From Macrolepiota albuminosa (lineage: Eukaryota; Basidiomycota; Agaricomycetes; Agaricales; Agaricaceae): a stretch of 64,000 bases of DNA. Within the stretch, counting starts at the first letter, position 1. Each line of letters opens with the position of its first letter. Location of the stretch: positions 62,001 to 126,000 of the forward strand of contig JAMWFC010000132.1 in NCBI GenBank assembly GCA_027475525.1, written 5' to 3'. The notes under the pieces are model-generated. The model saw nothing but the letters and a program-made list of their open reading frames with translations, was not told the DNA's origin and ran no database searches. The translations under genes and the position numbers were made by a program. Of the stretch, positions 24,101 to 35,900 are shown piece after piece.

Positions 24101-25548
24101 AGCTTGGTTGTTGGATGTTGGTGCAGGGAAAAATCTAGGACCTGGAGAAACAGTCAAACTGCCTGAAAGGATGATCTGTGATGACAATTCTATCACTGGA
24201 TTGATTTCTTCCACATATCCTAATATTGGTCATCCTCAAAATGATCAGTATTATCTGGACCGGACTATTCTCTCTGGCAAGAACTCTGATATAGAGGAGA
24301 TCAATGCAGAAGTTCTAGAGAGGTATCCAGGGGAAGAAAGGATTTTACAGAGTGCAGATTCTGTTCTCTCTGATAACAGGAATCCTGATGGCCTTGCCTT
24401 ATATCCTGTGGAATATCTCAACTCTTTGAAAGCCAGTAGTTTGCCTTTGGCTAAACTGGCTTTGAAGATTGGAGTTCCTGTCATGCTCCTCAGGAATCTG
24501 GACACAACCAAAGGACTTTGCAATGGAACAAGAATGATTGTCACTCATATCAGCACCAGAGTCCTCAGATGTCGTATTATCAGTGGAGATGCCAAGTTTG
24601 CAGGTTCAACTGTTTTGATTCCAAGGATCAATCTAGATGCCTCTGAAGAGGATTTGCCCATACCATTACGCAGGAGACAGTTTCCAATTCGATTGGCCTT
24701 TGCTATGACTATTAACAAGTCTCAAGGGCAATCAGTCAAGCATGTTGGATTGGACCTTCGATCACCTGTTTTTACACATGGCCAACTTTATGTTGCACTT
24801 TCTCGATGCACATCAGGAGATCGTATCAAGGTGATTTTATCAGAAGAAAATACATCAAAAACAACTGCAAATATTGTATATCAAGAAGTTCTCAATGGTT
24901 TACAAATGTAAGTGTGATTGTTAATTAACTACTTATTACTAACTTTATATTTTAGCATCTAACTTGATACTGTACATATAACTTGGAATTATAGCATTGT
25001 TTCTTGGGTTTACAAATGTGAGTGTGATGTTTAATTACCTACTTATTACTAACTTTTATATTTTAGCATCTAACTTGATATTTGTTGATACTGTACTAAT
25101 AGAATATATATAACTTGGAATTGTAACATCATTTCTTGATAAATGTGAACTTTCTATTCTTTAACAACATATGCTTGAACCAGTAAGACATAATGAAAGT
25201 AAGTCATGATAGAAGTTGAGTTATGAATATACATATTTGGAACCCCTAACCGAACGAAGTGAGGTTGGGGTGAAGGCTGAGTTACTTATATACATACTTG
25301 GAGCCCTAACTGAACGAAGTGAGGTTGGGGTGGAGGCTAAGTTACTTATACATACTTGGAGCCCTAACCGAACGAAGTGAGGTTAGGGTGGAGGCTTAGT
25401 TGGGGGGGGGAGGCTAAGTTACTTATACATACTTGGAGCCCTAACCGAACGAAGTGAGGTTAGGGTGGAGGCTTAGTTGGGGGGGGGTTTGGGGGCAAAG
25501 CCTCCAACGAGCTACGAAATTCGTGCCGAAGGCACAAATCGTAGCTCG
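18134..25548 (+). mobile_element. autonomous Helitron copy 2
   Basis: It starts TCTATATAGAATGGGAC right after GTAGCTTG of copy 1 and ends GTAGCTCG at 25548. It is homologous to copy 1 over its whole length, including the GATT-rich micro-exon region and the 3' hairpin block. Two 77-bp period duplications at its ends (17975/18052 in the preceding junction, 25334/25411) are suspected assembly artefacts. It is the best candidate here for an active element. Confidence 0.87.
19192..24911 (+). CDS. Helitron Rep/PIF1-type helicase, copy 2, intact (1855 aa)
   Basis: Exons 19192-20124, 20176-22164, 22215-23385 and 23437-24911 join to 5568 nt, an uninterrupted 1855-residue protein. Residues 1-310 are low-complexity, with GTGDM-type repeats, two PETHLPEGW motifs and a Gln-rich tract. 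A Cys-containing region (CPHCHALHFDAEKL) opens the conserved Helitron-like domain. The HUH motif PHIHIL is at residue ~936 and the catalytic YxxxY (KYIHKY) at ~1071 and 1075. The C-terminal PIF1-like helicase has Walker A AGGCGKT near 1420, Walker B VIWDEVP, and the final motif YVALSRCTSGDRI. All intron boundaries are GT-AG with CTGAC or TGACT branch-like sequences. The ATG used is the first in the conserved frame. An upstream exon ending at the acceptor near 19097 may add residues. Confidence 0.92.
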
Positions 25549-26231
25549 TCTATATAGAATGGGACAACTGTTTCGTGGAAATGATGTGCTTAGTCAGTTT
25601 TGACAGTTTCTGACTAAGGCTGACAAAGAATTGCCTTTTTTGTTTGTTTTTGAGTAGATGTGTGTATAAAATGCTTAAAAAATTCAGATAAAATCACTGA
25701 AAAATCAGAAAAAATCAAGGCCTACTGATACACTGATTTTAGTTTTTTGGAGATTTATAAATGTTCAATAAAATCCGAAGAATTCAAGAAAAATTCAATT
25801 GCTCTGTTTTTCAGGAGATGTTAGTGGAAAATGCTCAAATAATTCCAGGAAAATCACCAGAAAATCAGGAAAAACTCAAAGGCTACTAATATACTGATTT
25901 TTAGTTTTTTTAAAGATTTATAAATGCTGAATAAAGTCCGAAGAATTAAAACTCAAAGGCTACTAATATACTGATTTTTAGTTTTTTTAAAGATTTATAA
26001 ATGCTGAATAAAGTCCGAAGAATTGTGGAATAAGCACTGAGTTGTGAAATGCGGAGGCCTTAACCGAACGAAGTGAGGTTGAGGCCGGGAATAAGCACTG
26101 AGTTCTCTATACATACTTGGAGCCCTAACCGAACGAAGTGAGGTTAGGGTGGAGGCTTAGTTGGGGGGGGTTTGGGGGCGAAGCCCCCAACGAGCTACGA
26201 AATTCGTGCCGAAGGCACGAATCGTAGCTCG
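25549..26231 (+). mobile_element. non-autonomous Helitron unit 4, right end of the series
   Basis: It begins TCTATATAGAATGGGACAAC, like copy 2, and ends GTAGCTCG at 26231, followed by T and non-Helitron sequence. This is one of the two places where the 3' boundary against unrelated DNA can be read. The interior is AT-rich, non-coding, and carries a 77-bp direct duplication at 25871-26026. Confidence 0.78.
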
Positions 26232-26475
26232 TCTTACTAAGGTGTGACGCCTTCGTGATACAGAGGGGACTCCGAGCTATAGGGGTGAATTAGTATTTGT
26301 CATTCTTACTTCAAGAAGGACGCGGTCTCATGCGGATCATCTCTCTTTTTTGTTCACAAATTTGGAACAAGGACATGTAGTTTACAAGTCCCGAACGTTG
26401 CTAGCGGGGGCATTTACTAACTTGTTTTCCAACTTGCATCTTGACTAGGTTTTTGCACACCTGTGAATCATAACA
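26232..26475. other. spacer, nothing recognised
   Basis: Unique sequence between the Helitron series and the Crinkler-like gene. I see no ORF, RNA gene or repeat here; it presumably holds the promoter of the following gene. Confidence 0.5.
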
Positions 26476-27947
26476 ATGACACTACAAACTTCTCTTCAAT
26501 TCCATATCGATCTTATCCAGGCTCATCTCAAAGAAGGCAAGGTTCCTACTCCTTGCTACGAAATGTCACTTCCTGATCAGATAGTCCAAACGATGCGGTA
26601 CAGGTTCATCAACCTTTTTACTAAGCTACGGGCGTGAAGTGGTCGACAATTTACCGGAGAAGCGTGCTAGGCGATTTCAAGAAGCAATCTGTAATGTATC
26701 CCTCCGTCTTGGTCAGATACTTGATGACCCCAATGGGGAGGTAAACCTTTTGGTTCCTTGGATCCCGAAGACGATTGATATTCGGATTCAACAGCACTTT
26801 GCTCAACTTCAAATTCCAACGCTGAACCACAGACCGTCTCTCCTCCTACATGGACTCGGGAACACTGATGCCTTTGACTTTGATTTACCGAGGTCTGCGT
26901 CTGATTCATCCCGACCATCGCGAGCAACAATTCTTCGCTCCACTTTCCCGCGAGGGCCAAGTCCTACCGAGAGCACACATTCGTGAGATGACTCATTTGA
27001 CTCCTTCAGAATTTTACTTGAATTCTATACAGATTTTTATTCAATACGGCTGGAGCAGGCAAGACACGACTCGTACTCCAAGGTCTTTGTGAGGAGTGGG
27101 GCTTCTACCTGACTTGTTCACGAGAAGCCAGTGAGTGTGGTTCTGCGGACGTTGAGCATATCCTTCACCCTTTCTCCGGGCACCTGAAAAATTGTGGACT
27201 CAATAAAAATCCGAAGACCGTGGCTCAGTTCGACGATAATATGGATCATGCAGAAAGATGCTTCACTGCCATCTTAACTGCTCGTTTTCTAGTATTCATG
27301 TGCCTCTTAGCGGCTTTTGAGGCCCGGTTCGGAACCCCAGCTGCCAGTCAATTACCTGCTCTCAAGAAAGTCTGGCTGCTCGTTCAACTTGATACCCGTC
27401 TTCTAGCGCAAGATGGGCATTCTGATATATTATCGGAACTGACTACGCTTCTATGTCATGTGGAGAAGCACAATACACTTACCGCTGACTATATGAGAGT
27501 CTTAAATATCTGCAGAACCTTTTTAGGCGACAATGTTCGCATTTACTGTGTGCTTGATGAAGCGCAGACTGCGGCTAGTTCCTATCGTAATGCTTTCATC
27601 AATGACCAGGGGGACAGGCGACCTACATTGCGTGCCATGCTAAAAATTTGGAGTGGTCTTGACATGCAACATGTTACCACAGGAACATCTCTAAATCTCA
27701 GCTATATTAATGAAGCGCTTTCCTCCACCATTTCAAAGTATACACCCATGGCCAAGGAGGCAGTGACTGATACTGGCTCATTTGTAGAGGAAGCGAGCCA
27801 AATCGAGGGATTTTTGCGCTATTATCTCCCATCATGGTTTTTAGAATCTGCAAGTGGTAAAGAACTCATTGAACGTGCTAAATATTGGTTGTGTGGAAGG
27901 TAAGTGATTATCTGAATGAGATTGCTATAGATGTCAAGGACATATTT

Positions 27948-28103
27948 TAGGCCTCGGTTTATATCATCATACGTTTTATGTTTAATCGAGAATAACCTCC
28001 AATGCCCTCATCAAGTCCTCACACTAGGCCTCGGTTTATATCATCATACGTTTTATGTTTAATCGAGAATAACCTCCAATGCCCTCATCAAGTCCTCACA
28101 CAG
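27948..28103. repeat. exact 77-bp direct duplication inside the CRN-like gene
   Basis: The segment from AGGCCTCGGTTTATATCATC to the CCTCACAC stretch occurs twice with period 77. The right copy of the gene has it once. It adds a non-multiple of three to the exon after the 27.9-kb intron. Probably an unmerged k-mer overlap. Confidence 0.9.
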
Positions 28104-28864
28104 TATATTAAGACGGTAACCAATTTTGTTCCCGCAGATGCAGAACACTGGGAGAACCTTGAAAGATCGGTGACTCTACAATCAGAAAAGCTTGAAGACT
28201 CGATCTATGGGAAAGGGAAATCATTTTTCCTTATAGAGCCTTTTGATGTCACCCGAGGTAAATTTTTTCTCTCCAAGTTTTGTATATTTTGTACTGAGCT
28301 CACTGGTTAGTGATGAACTTGAATGATGATCTGCGTCAATCGGTTCAAACGCTGGTGTATCGTCGACTACTTGGTGGTAGAACTGACTTCCAATCCAGTG
28401 GGGAGGGCTTGGTCGATATTGATCTCGTGGAATCTGGCTTTGCTCGATATCCTAGTGCTGCTCGAGGGAAGGCTACTTTTGATGAGCCTCTTGCATATCT
28501 TGCGGCTGATCACTGGATCACTTCTGAAGCCAAGTCAAAGCACAAATATTTCGTCCAGCGTATTCATGAGAATGCTACAAATAGCAATGGATTAGAACGC
28601 TATACTGCAATGTGCCTGGCACATGTGTTCAAGGAATTTACTCCCTTGTCGGCTGTCTTTGACTTTGCAAAAATTCAAGCAAACAGAAAGCTAGCTAATG
28701 AGAAAGCTAGACTGGTGTCTTGCTGGATCAATGCTAACGAGATGTTTATGGTTGCTTCTACTGTGTCTCACTAATAATGCGCAAGAACCGAGGTGGATTT
28801 GTGGACCAGCACATGTCATCGCCGTCAAAGATCCTCGGTTATACTTCAAGAAATCCCAAAGATG

Positions 28865-29019
28865 ATATCAATTGGTTAAAATTCCGTATAAATGCACCAT
28901 TCTTATTTCCTCGAACCAATTTCGGGCCGGACTTGATGTTTATATCAATTGGTTAAAATTCCGTATAAATGCACCATTCTTATTTCCTCGAACCAATTTC
29001 GGGCCGGACTTGATGTTTT
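28865..29019. repeat. exact 77-bp direct duplication inside the CRN-like gene
   Basis: The segment starting ATATCAATTGGTTAAAATTC is repeated with period 77; the right copy (about 55680-55760) has it once. It shifts the reading frame. Confidence 0.9.
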
Positions 29020-30127
29020 GTTTACAATTGGAAGGGGGAGAACTCCTGACTGTCGCGCTGCAAACTCAATACAGGAGTATGCTTCCGCCATAACGACTCC
29101 AAATGCAATCCAAAAGGCCGTCAACAGCGTCAATCCTGACAAATTTTATCGTAATGTAAGTTGAAACATTTCAGAATTCTGCTGCTTCTAATAATACAAT
29201 GAATCTAGACCAACGGGAAAGCTTATGTTTCAGAGTCGTATGGTGATCTTCCAAAGCAAACCTTGGATGCATTGGATAGTCTTCCTCAGAGATATAGTGC
29301 CGACAATGTGGGCTACCATAGCGTTCTATGCGGACTTTTCGCCTGTCCAACTGTGGCGCCTGGAAAACCTGAGGGCTGGCAGGCTTACAAGGAAATTCTT
29401 GAGAAGATAGACGCCGCCAAAGTTACTGTCAATCTTGACCATGAATTCTTCGTTGTCAAATTTGACGTCATCCGAGAACTTACTCGAGAGATGCTGCCAA
29501 CCGGTGCTCTAGACCGTCTTGTCAAAGGGTTGAGGGCGAGATGGTCGGTTGAAGCTCAGGAACGCGAAAAGATAGGGAAAAAGAGGTCTGCAGAAAAACC
29601 AGCAGATAAGAAGCCTGGGAAGAAGGCGAAGAAAACAAATGCCGGGGATATTAAGACGGGGCCATAAACCTGTGGCTCTGAGCAGAGAAACTAGCACGGG
29701 AAGAAGACTTGAAACTTACCTGAATACTGTAATCCAACTGTGATCCCAAATTCTGTGTAAAACCGTGCAAGCACTCTAGCTTTAAATCAGCAGATTCATG
29801 CCTTTTGACTGTATGAAATAATTTGGGGCTTTTTTTCACAGAATGTATATGGAAAGTTTGTACACGATGCTCGCTCCTATGAGAAGTTTTGACTAGAAAT
29901 TGTTTTTTAAGTATATATGGTAATACGAATACACTTGATATGGATACCGATGAATGTAAGATTATACAAGCAATACAAATTTGGTTCCTGACCTTTCTAA
30001 TACAGTTATGCAATTCCGTAGAGTTCCGCGATATAAATAAGTCTCCGAATGATCATGGACGTGAGTGCAATCGACCAGGGACAGAGAACACAATAGCAGA
30101 AGATACCTGCAAGGCGACAATTATAAA

Positions 30128-31813
30128 TCAGAAATGGCACAGGGAAAAGGATCTACTACAACTCACCAATAAAAGATACACACCAAATCTATGAACGTCT
30201 ATCACGAGCTGACGATGAACAGCTTTGATACGAGGGTCGAGCACAACAGTCTCTGGCCCGAATATCGGTGGTCGACGAAGATTATGATCTGTTGGCGCCC
30301 CTGCTTCAGGTGGTACTGTTGCGTACGAAGGAATAGTATCACTTGAAACGGATGGTCGACCTATACCTCCTTGGGTCTCGATTGAGAATGGTGCAATCGC
30401 AGCAACATTAAGTTGTCCAGGTTGCGATTTTTCCTGCAGGGCGATCGCACTTTGAGAGAATGCTTTATGTTGATTGAGTACACCCTCAACAAAGGTTTGC
30501 GCTTCTGTATCCGCTTCTTGCATCTCCCATGCGCGTAATTGGGTTGCCCCGCGCCTCCAAATTTGGGTGCAAGATCTGTCTCACAATGGATATCAACGAC
30601 GGTGATTGGAAGTTGTGAGAGGTATGTCACGACGTACCCTCGCCAAGCTGAGTAGAATTGTCCCCCACCAACAACAAAAATTAGAATCGGAACTATTCTC
30701 CAGGCACGGTTAGCCTCCGGAGGGGTAGGAACCAACATGATCAGGAGCAGTACGATTAGAATTCCAAGTAGCATATTGAGTGTCCCCATGGTATACCTAA
30801 AGTAGCTGATTCAGAAATTAGTCTGCAAAACATGACACTGTCGAAAGCACCAATAAAGTTGTTTTGGGAGATTGATATTCGCACTGGCAGCTAGGAGAAA
30901 CCTTGGAAGACTGCATCGCTCAAGCGACGAATACACCTCTTCATAGATATGTAGGAACTGATAAATGCGCGGCAATGAACAATATACTGTTGAGATACAA
31001 CCGCTGGTGAGAGAAGTATGTCGGCTCACAATATCAGGATGGCAACTTCGTGAAAGATTGTGGATCGCTGTATCTCGGATGATGGCATCTAGAGGCAGTT
31101 CTTTTGGTGATCCTGGGGTCAAAAATGTAGCAACGGCGCGTAAGCACTCGTGACGGAAACCATGGGGATCGGGGTGAAGCGACTTTGAGCCGTGTGCGAT
31201 AGAAGGCGAAGTAAGCTGTACATACACCGGGGGCAGCAGAGGTGAAAGAGACGGGGACTGCATAGCTTCGTTCGGGGTGGCCGGGAAGTAAGCTGTACAT
31301 ACACCGGGGGCAGCAGAGGTGAAAGAGACGGGGACTGCATAGCTTCGTTCGGGGTGGCCGGAGCTCTATATCTCTATTTTCCATCCCGTCCTCCTTTCGT
31401 GTCTTATTGATGCTTTCGGTCGCGTTTACCTGGGTGGCATAACTAGGTTCCTCAAGAATGATTCTATTGCTTGAACTGCTAGGCTCATTGAAAGACTTAA
31501 GATATCGCTTTTGGTAGTCCTGTAGAGATAGACATGAAGGGGAATATTGTGAGTACACCGTCAACCAATGAGAACTATTATTGCTACCTGGAACCACACC
31601 AAGAATTGAAGATTTTCGACAGAGTATTCCTAGACGGAACCCATTAGGATGGTGTCCCACGCTACTATCGATTGAAAATAGAACAGCCGTACCACAAAGG
31701 TCAGGTATTTCTCGAAATCGGACAAACTGGGTACGGAAGATCAATTTTCCGGAGACAGCCTGCAGACATGAGGAAACTAAGCACCTTATTGGAGCACAAG
31801 TATCGCCCGTCAA
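30128..31813 (-). pseudogene. small membrane-protein-like gene, left copy
   Basis: Unrecognised gene in several exons, read on the minus strand. The first part is poorly defined. A middle exon near 31260-30830 reads MQSPSLSPLLPPVYVQL and continues to LYWCFRQCHVLQTNF. The next starts MGTLNMLLGILIVLLLIML at 30789 and has two hydrophobic segments (residues ~5-22 and ~31-48), consistent with a membrane or secreted protein. A further frame (30523-30190) starting MQEADTEAQTFVEGVLNQH continues open here, whereas the right copy has a stop in it. Exon joints are uncertain. A 77-bp duplication at 31208-31361 disturbs the first part. No function can be proposed. Confidence 0.45.
31208..31361. repeat. 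exact 77-bp direct duplication
   Basis: The block starting GAAGTAAGCTGTACATACAC occurs twice at period 77; the mirror copy near 53515-53590 has it once. Confidence 0.9.
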
Positions 31814-31854
31814 AACACTAGCTAATGGAAAAGTACGTTAGACTAGTAATGTGA

Positions 31855-32208
31855 TCAAAAATGGCAAGTGTCAATCTCACTGAGTGTCACATCTGAAAGG
31901 TGGGGCTTGAGGTTAAATCGCGCCGCCAAAGGGTGTAAGATGGCCACGAACGCCTTAGACCTCGGTATCGTGGAGTCGGTCTTGACCATGGCGACAAAGA
32001 AGAGATGAGAAGGACGAAGGGCACAGCACCAGCACTGCAGAAGGATTTTATCAATCAATTCTTTGTGCTTCGATTCTTTCGGTTCCGTCCTAAATTTGAT
32101 TTTGATCTCATGAGCTCTTAAATCATTTGAGTACACATAACAAAGCCAAGGCAAGCCGTCAGGCGACGCGATTTTTTCCAGGTACTGTTCCACTATAGTA
32201 GATGTCAC
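31855..32208 (-). CDS. hypothetical protein, 117 aa
   Basis: A single open frame starting MTSTIVEQYLEKIASPDG and ending LSEIDTCHF. It has an FRTEPKESKHKELIDKIL charged stretch and three Cys residues (CWCCAL). No family recognised. It sits just inside the left inverted arm and has no counterpart at the right arm. It could be an exon of a larger or decayed gene. Confidence 0.35.
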   Translation of the reverse strand: MTSTIVEQYLEKIASPDGLPWLCYVYSNDLRAHEIKIKFRTEPKESKHKELIDKILLQCWCCALRPSHLFFVAMVKTDSTIPRSKAFVAILHPLAARFNLKPHLSDVTLSEIDTCHF

Positions 32209-32927
32209 CCCTAGCTATCTATGAATGAAACGAGCACCGGACTCTGTATGTATATAAATGGAAGCATATCTACTGCACAGGAAACTTTGAATGAAACGTG
32301 TATATTATGAAGATCATAAGGATCTGTTGAAAGTTGGATAAAATAAATGGAGGCACACAGGCACATAGAATAGATAGTCTAAAGTAGGAAAATACATGAT
32401 TGCTTTTGTCACCATCCAGGGATTTTGGGGATTGTGTTCCGAGATCGAGCACAAACTACCGCGCAAGCGGCATGGCTCATTTGGCAGCATATAATATTAT
32501 CCACCTGACCTGTAACACAAGTATCGATGTATCTTCAGGATATTGTATAGTATATGTAACTTATCTCAATAAAAAGAAATGATAGAGAAGGATACAAGAT
32601 ATCGTGCAATATGACAATGGAAGTAAACATATCTCAGAAATAATCCGTGGCATGGGGCTCCCCAGGTCGACGTGTCCGTGTCGGCATGTACGACTCGTCA
32701 CGTACACTTCTCAGAAATAATCCGTGGCATGGGGCTCCCCAGGTCGACGTGTCCGTGTCGGCATGTACGACTCGTCACGTACACTTCGAGCAAGAAATGT
32801 TGCTTCAGTCATGGGATCCAAAATATTTCCAGCCTGAGCAGACCACGATGTCCAAGTTGGCAAAAGGTTACGCAGAGGTCCAGACGAACGGGAACGCGGC
32901 ACTTTGACCGCCGGTTGCGGTTGCCGT
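32209..32927. other. intergenic stretch
   Basis: No gene seen. It contains a 77-bp exact direct duplication at 32632-32785 (block TCTCAGAAATAATCCGTGGC onwards), in what is probably the 3' side of the coiled-coil gene. The rest is AT-rich. Confidence 0.6.
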
Positions 32928-35900
32928 TCAGGTCGGTTGAAACCGGTGTCTCAATTGCCTCATTGGTACCAAGTGATGTGTGTTACGGATTGACTGAACC
33001 GTTTCCCTGAGTGCCTGAAAGACCGATTGTCGGCCTGGCCAAGCAGTGATATCAAATGGGACCGGAGGAACAGGAATCTGGGCGTTAGCTTGGCTTGTGA
33101 ACGTCGAGTGAATCGAAGAATCAGACAGCCCACGTCGACGAAGTGTGGTACGCTGCAATAGAGGCGAAAGTCCATCGGCTGCTTCTTCACCATCCGGTCC
33201 CTGAGCATCCTGGACGTCACGAGACAAGACGTTGCTAATACTCCGATTGACGGACCGCCGTAGGCTCCCACCATTGAACTCATTTGAGGATTTTGCAAAC
33301 GACTGTACCCTTCGTGGACCTTTGGGAGGAACAATTACCCATGGCTCTGAGGAATGCTGAGGGGCACCCGCAAAAATGTCCATCACAGCAGCTGCGCTGC
33401 GAATAGGTACAGAGGGTCCAGGAGCTTCCTGAGAAGCGACGGTACTCGTAGTTGATCGACCGGCTATAGTTCCGGAAAATTCGACGTTGACTGTTGTCGC
33501 AGAGGAAGAGAGTGCCGGACCCAACTTGGGAATGACCCGTGTAGGACGCGTTGAAGAAGGACGGTAAAGGACGGAGCTGTTAAGACCAGATCGTTCTCCC
33601 GGGACACGCGCAGGTGAGAACAATTTCGAGATGGGTGCCATCCAACCACTCGCCGTGGAACTTCCAACACTATCCCGGTCCCTGTCCTGTACTTCGGTTA
33701 GGCTCGGATTCAAAGCCTGTTCGCTCACTCTTGTAGCACAAGAAGGGTCTATGATGATGTCATTCAACAAAACACGAATCTCTCCCATGGCTGTGAAGAC
33801 CTCCTTAAAAAGGTTGAAAAGGACTCTGAAGTCTTTTCGTGTCGCTGGTATTGCCATATTGTCATCCTCAAACAGGAAACGGAAGTGCGTGCGCAAACTC
33901 GTCACTTCAGAGATGATATTGTTGACAGTGCTGCGCGAGAGGTGTCCAACATCAGCACCCTTGAGGTGTTGGCGTTTCAAGCGGTTGGTTAGAGTGAGGG
34001 CATCGGCCTGTGACATACGATTGTGTAGTCCAGAAAACCGATCAAGTAAGACGGAGAGATGCGAGGCGTGGGCCTCTGAAAAAGAGGATGATTCTGATCG
34101 TGGGTCATGCGGGGACGTTGTAGACATATAAAAAGGTAAGGGTGAGGGCGACAGCAGCTGAGGCCAAAGTTCTGTCTGAACTGCCCGAGATCGAGTTGAG
34201 AGAAGTGACGTCTTGTGGGCCTGTGCCTCCGCAAAATGCGAATCGTCGTTCTCGTCACACGACTCTTCGACTTCAATGCTGATATGGGATGAAGGATAAC
34301 GTGGACGTGGCCGGCAAATGCCTAACCTGATCTCAGAAGGAACCGAGGATTCTGAAGGTGACAAAGGACGACGATTCGTTTCTGGCGTGAGTGGTTCCTG
34401 CGGGAGGATAGCATTAGACAGCAATGATTTTGCTTGCACATATACCTACAAAAGTTCGATGTCTCTTGCCGTCCATGCTGTTACTGCGAGGGTCCAGCTT
34501 GCGCAGCTGCAAACATACAGGTCATAAAAGCTGCATCAGGTGCATAGATCTGTCCAACTTACCAAATTATCACTGCCGACAAATCCTGGGACACTACTCG
34601 GATGAAAACCATCTTGCGTAGTTCCGGCTATAAACGTAATGTCCGTTTTACCAGGGTAGACATTACTCAAGCCGACCCGCTCACCTCTCGAGGTCATTGA
34701 GCGCGGTCTGGCCCGAAGTTCTTCAACTTCCTCTTGTAACGTATGGATATCTTCGCGCGATTCGGCCAATAGAGTTTGAAGTTCGGCGTTATCTCGCTTC
34801 AAAGTCTCGTTGTCGCTTACAAGTGACTCTAGAACCGTTGTTAGCTCATTTTGCTCGACAAGAGCTCTTTGACTCAGTTGCTACATACGTTTCTTACAAG
34901 TGACTCTAGAACCGTTGTTAGCTCATTTTGCTCGACAAGAGCTCTTTGACTCAGTTGCTACATACGTTTCTATGAGAACAATAGAAAAACAAATAATAAG
35001 AATACTCACAGAACTATAGAGTGCCTCGATACGGAGTCGGGCGTCATTCAAAAGGCTTCCTGAGGACTCCAGCCGATGTATTCGGCGTTCTTCTAGTGCC
35101 TCTTGGAGTCGTCTGACATCTCGCTGAAGTTTGGCTGTTCTCCAAGTGTTATTCTGGCACTAGGATGAGGTAATGAGATACACGAACCTGCCTTGTCCTT
35201 CATGGTAGCAAGGCGAGATTCTGCTCGCTTGGCCCTGTTTGATTCACCGTCACGCTCCTGCTGCATGTCATCTTTCTCCTGAATCGCAGCCGACAGACGT
35301 GTCTCCCAACCGACGGAACGAGCGTGTTGCGCAGTTAAGCGAGAGATCGTGGATTGTGCTTCGTGCAATTCTTGCATAATGGTCTTCGTCGACACTTCTG
35401 CAACTTCATTGTTAACGAGGGCCTGGTTCAAATGCTATTGCATAGAATTCAGAGAATGAATCGAATGGAACTATCAGGCTTTACCTTCTCGAGCTTTGCC
35501 TTCTCCTTTAGCAGCTCAGCTATCTCCCTGGCAGAGCGATCAAGAATGGATTCATCGTCAACATCCTTTGATCCTGATTCTGCAAGTTCCGGTGACGTTT
35601 CTTGTCCCTGGAATGAAGTTAGACCAATCCATCCGCAGTGGTAAGGAGCATGGGCGAACATTATGCCGACGAACATACGCTTCGTGTCGCTGGAGAAGGG
35701 CTTGTCCTACCTCTGTAAATAAAGAAAGTTAGGATGCCGAATCTAGAGACCATACAAACTGCACACCCGCGCTCAAGACCAGACGACTCTCCAGTCGAGC
35801 CCTAAGTTCGGACCAAGCTTTCGCCTTCTCACAATCTTCCTTGCCACAGCAGCACGTAAGAATCTTATCAGACTCTGGAGAAAGAGCTCTTGGGAAATTG

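Larger units (their letters stand above)
26476..29667 (+). pseudogene. Crinkler-like P-loop NTPase gene, left copy, disrupted
   Basis: The protein starts MTLQTSLQFHIDLIQ, parallel to the right copy. The P-loop NTAGAGKTRL lies at 27043-27072, followed by LQGLCEEWGFYL, and a Walker B-like CVLDEAQ near 27550. This block (to 27903) matches the NTPase part of Crinkler/CRN-type proteins common in basidiomycetes. The downstream part (28120-29667) has no family I recognise and ends in a Lys-rich tail (KKRSAEKPADKKPGKKAKK) resembling a nuclear localisation signal. The frame is broken by two exact 77-bp duplications (27948-28103, 28865-29019) and by a TAA TAA after TVSH near 28775. The last break is not explained by the duplications, so this copy is probably a real pseudogene. 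CRN assignment is by motif resemblance only. Confidence 0.6.
26476..31813 (+). repeat. left arm of a large inverted duplication
   Basis: The block carries the Crinkler-like gene (plus) followed by the small membrane-protein-like gene (minus). The same pair occurs in mirror orientation at 52498-58067. Identity is very high in the inner part (about 27.95-31.4 kb against 53.4-56.6 kb) and lower in the outer NTPase part. About 20.7 kb of single-copy genes separate the arms. Confidence 0.85.
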
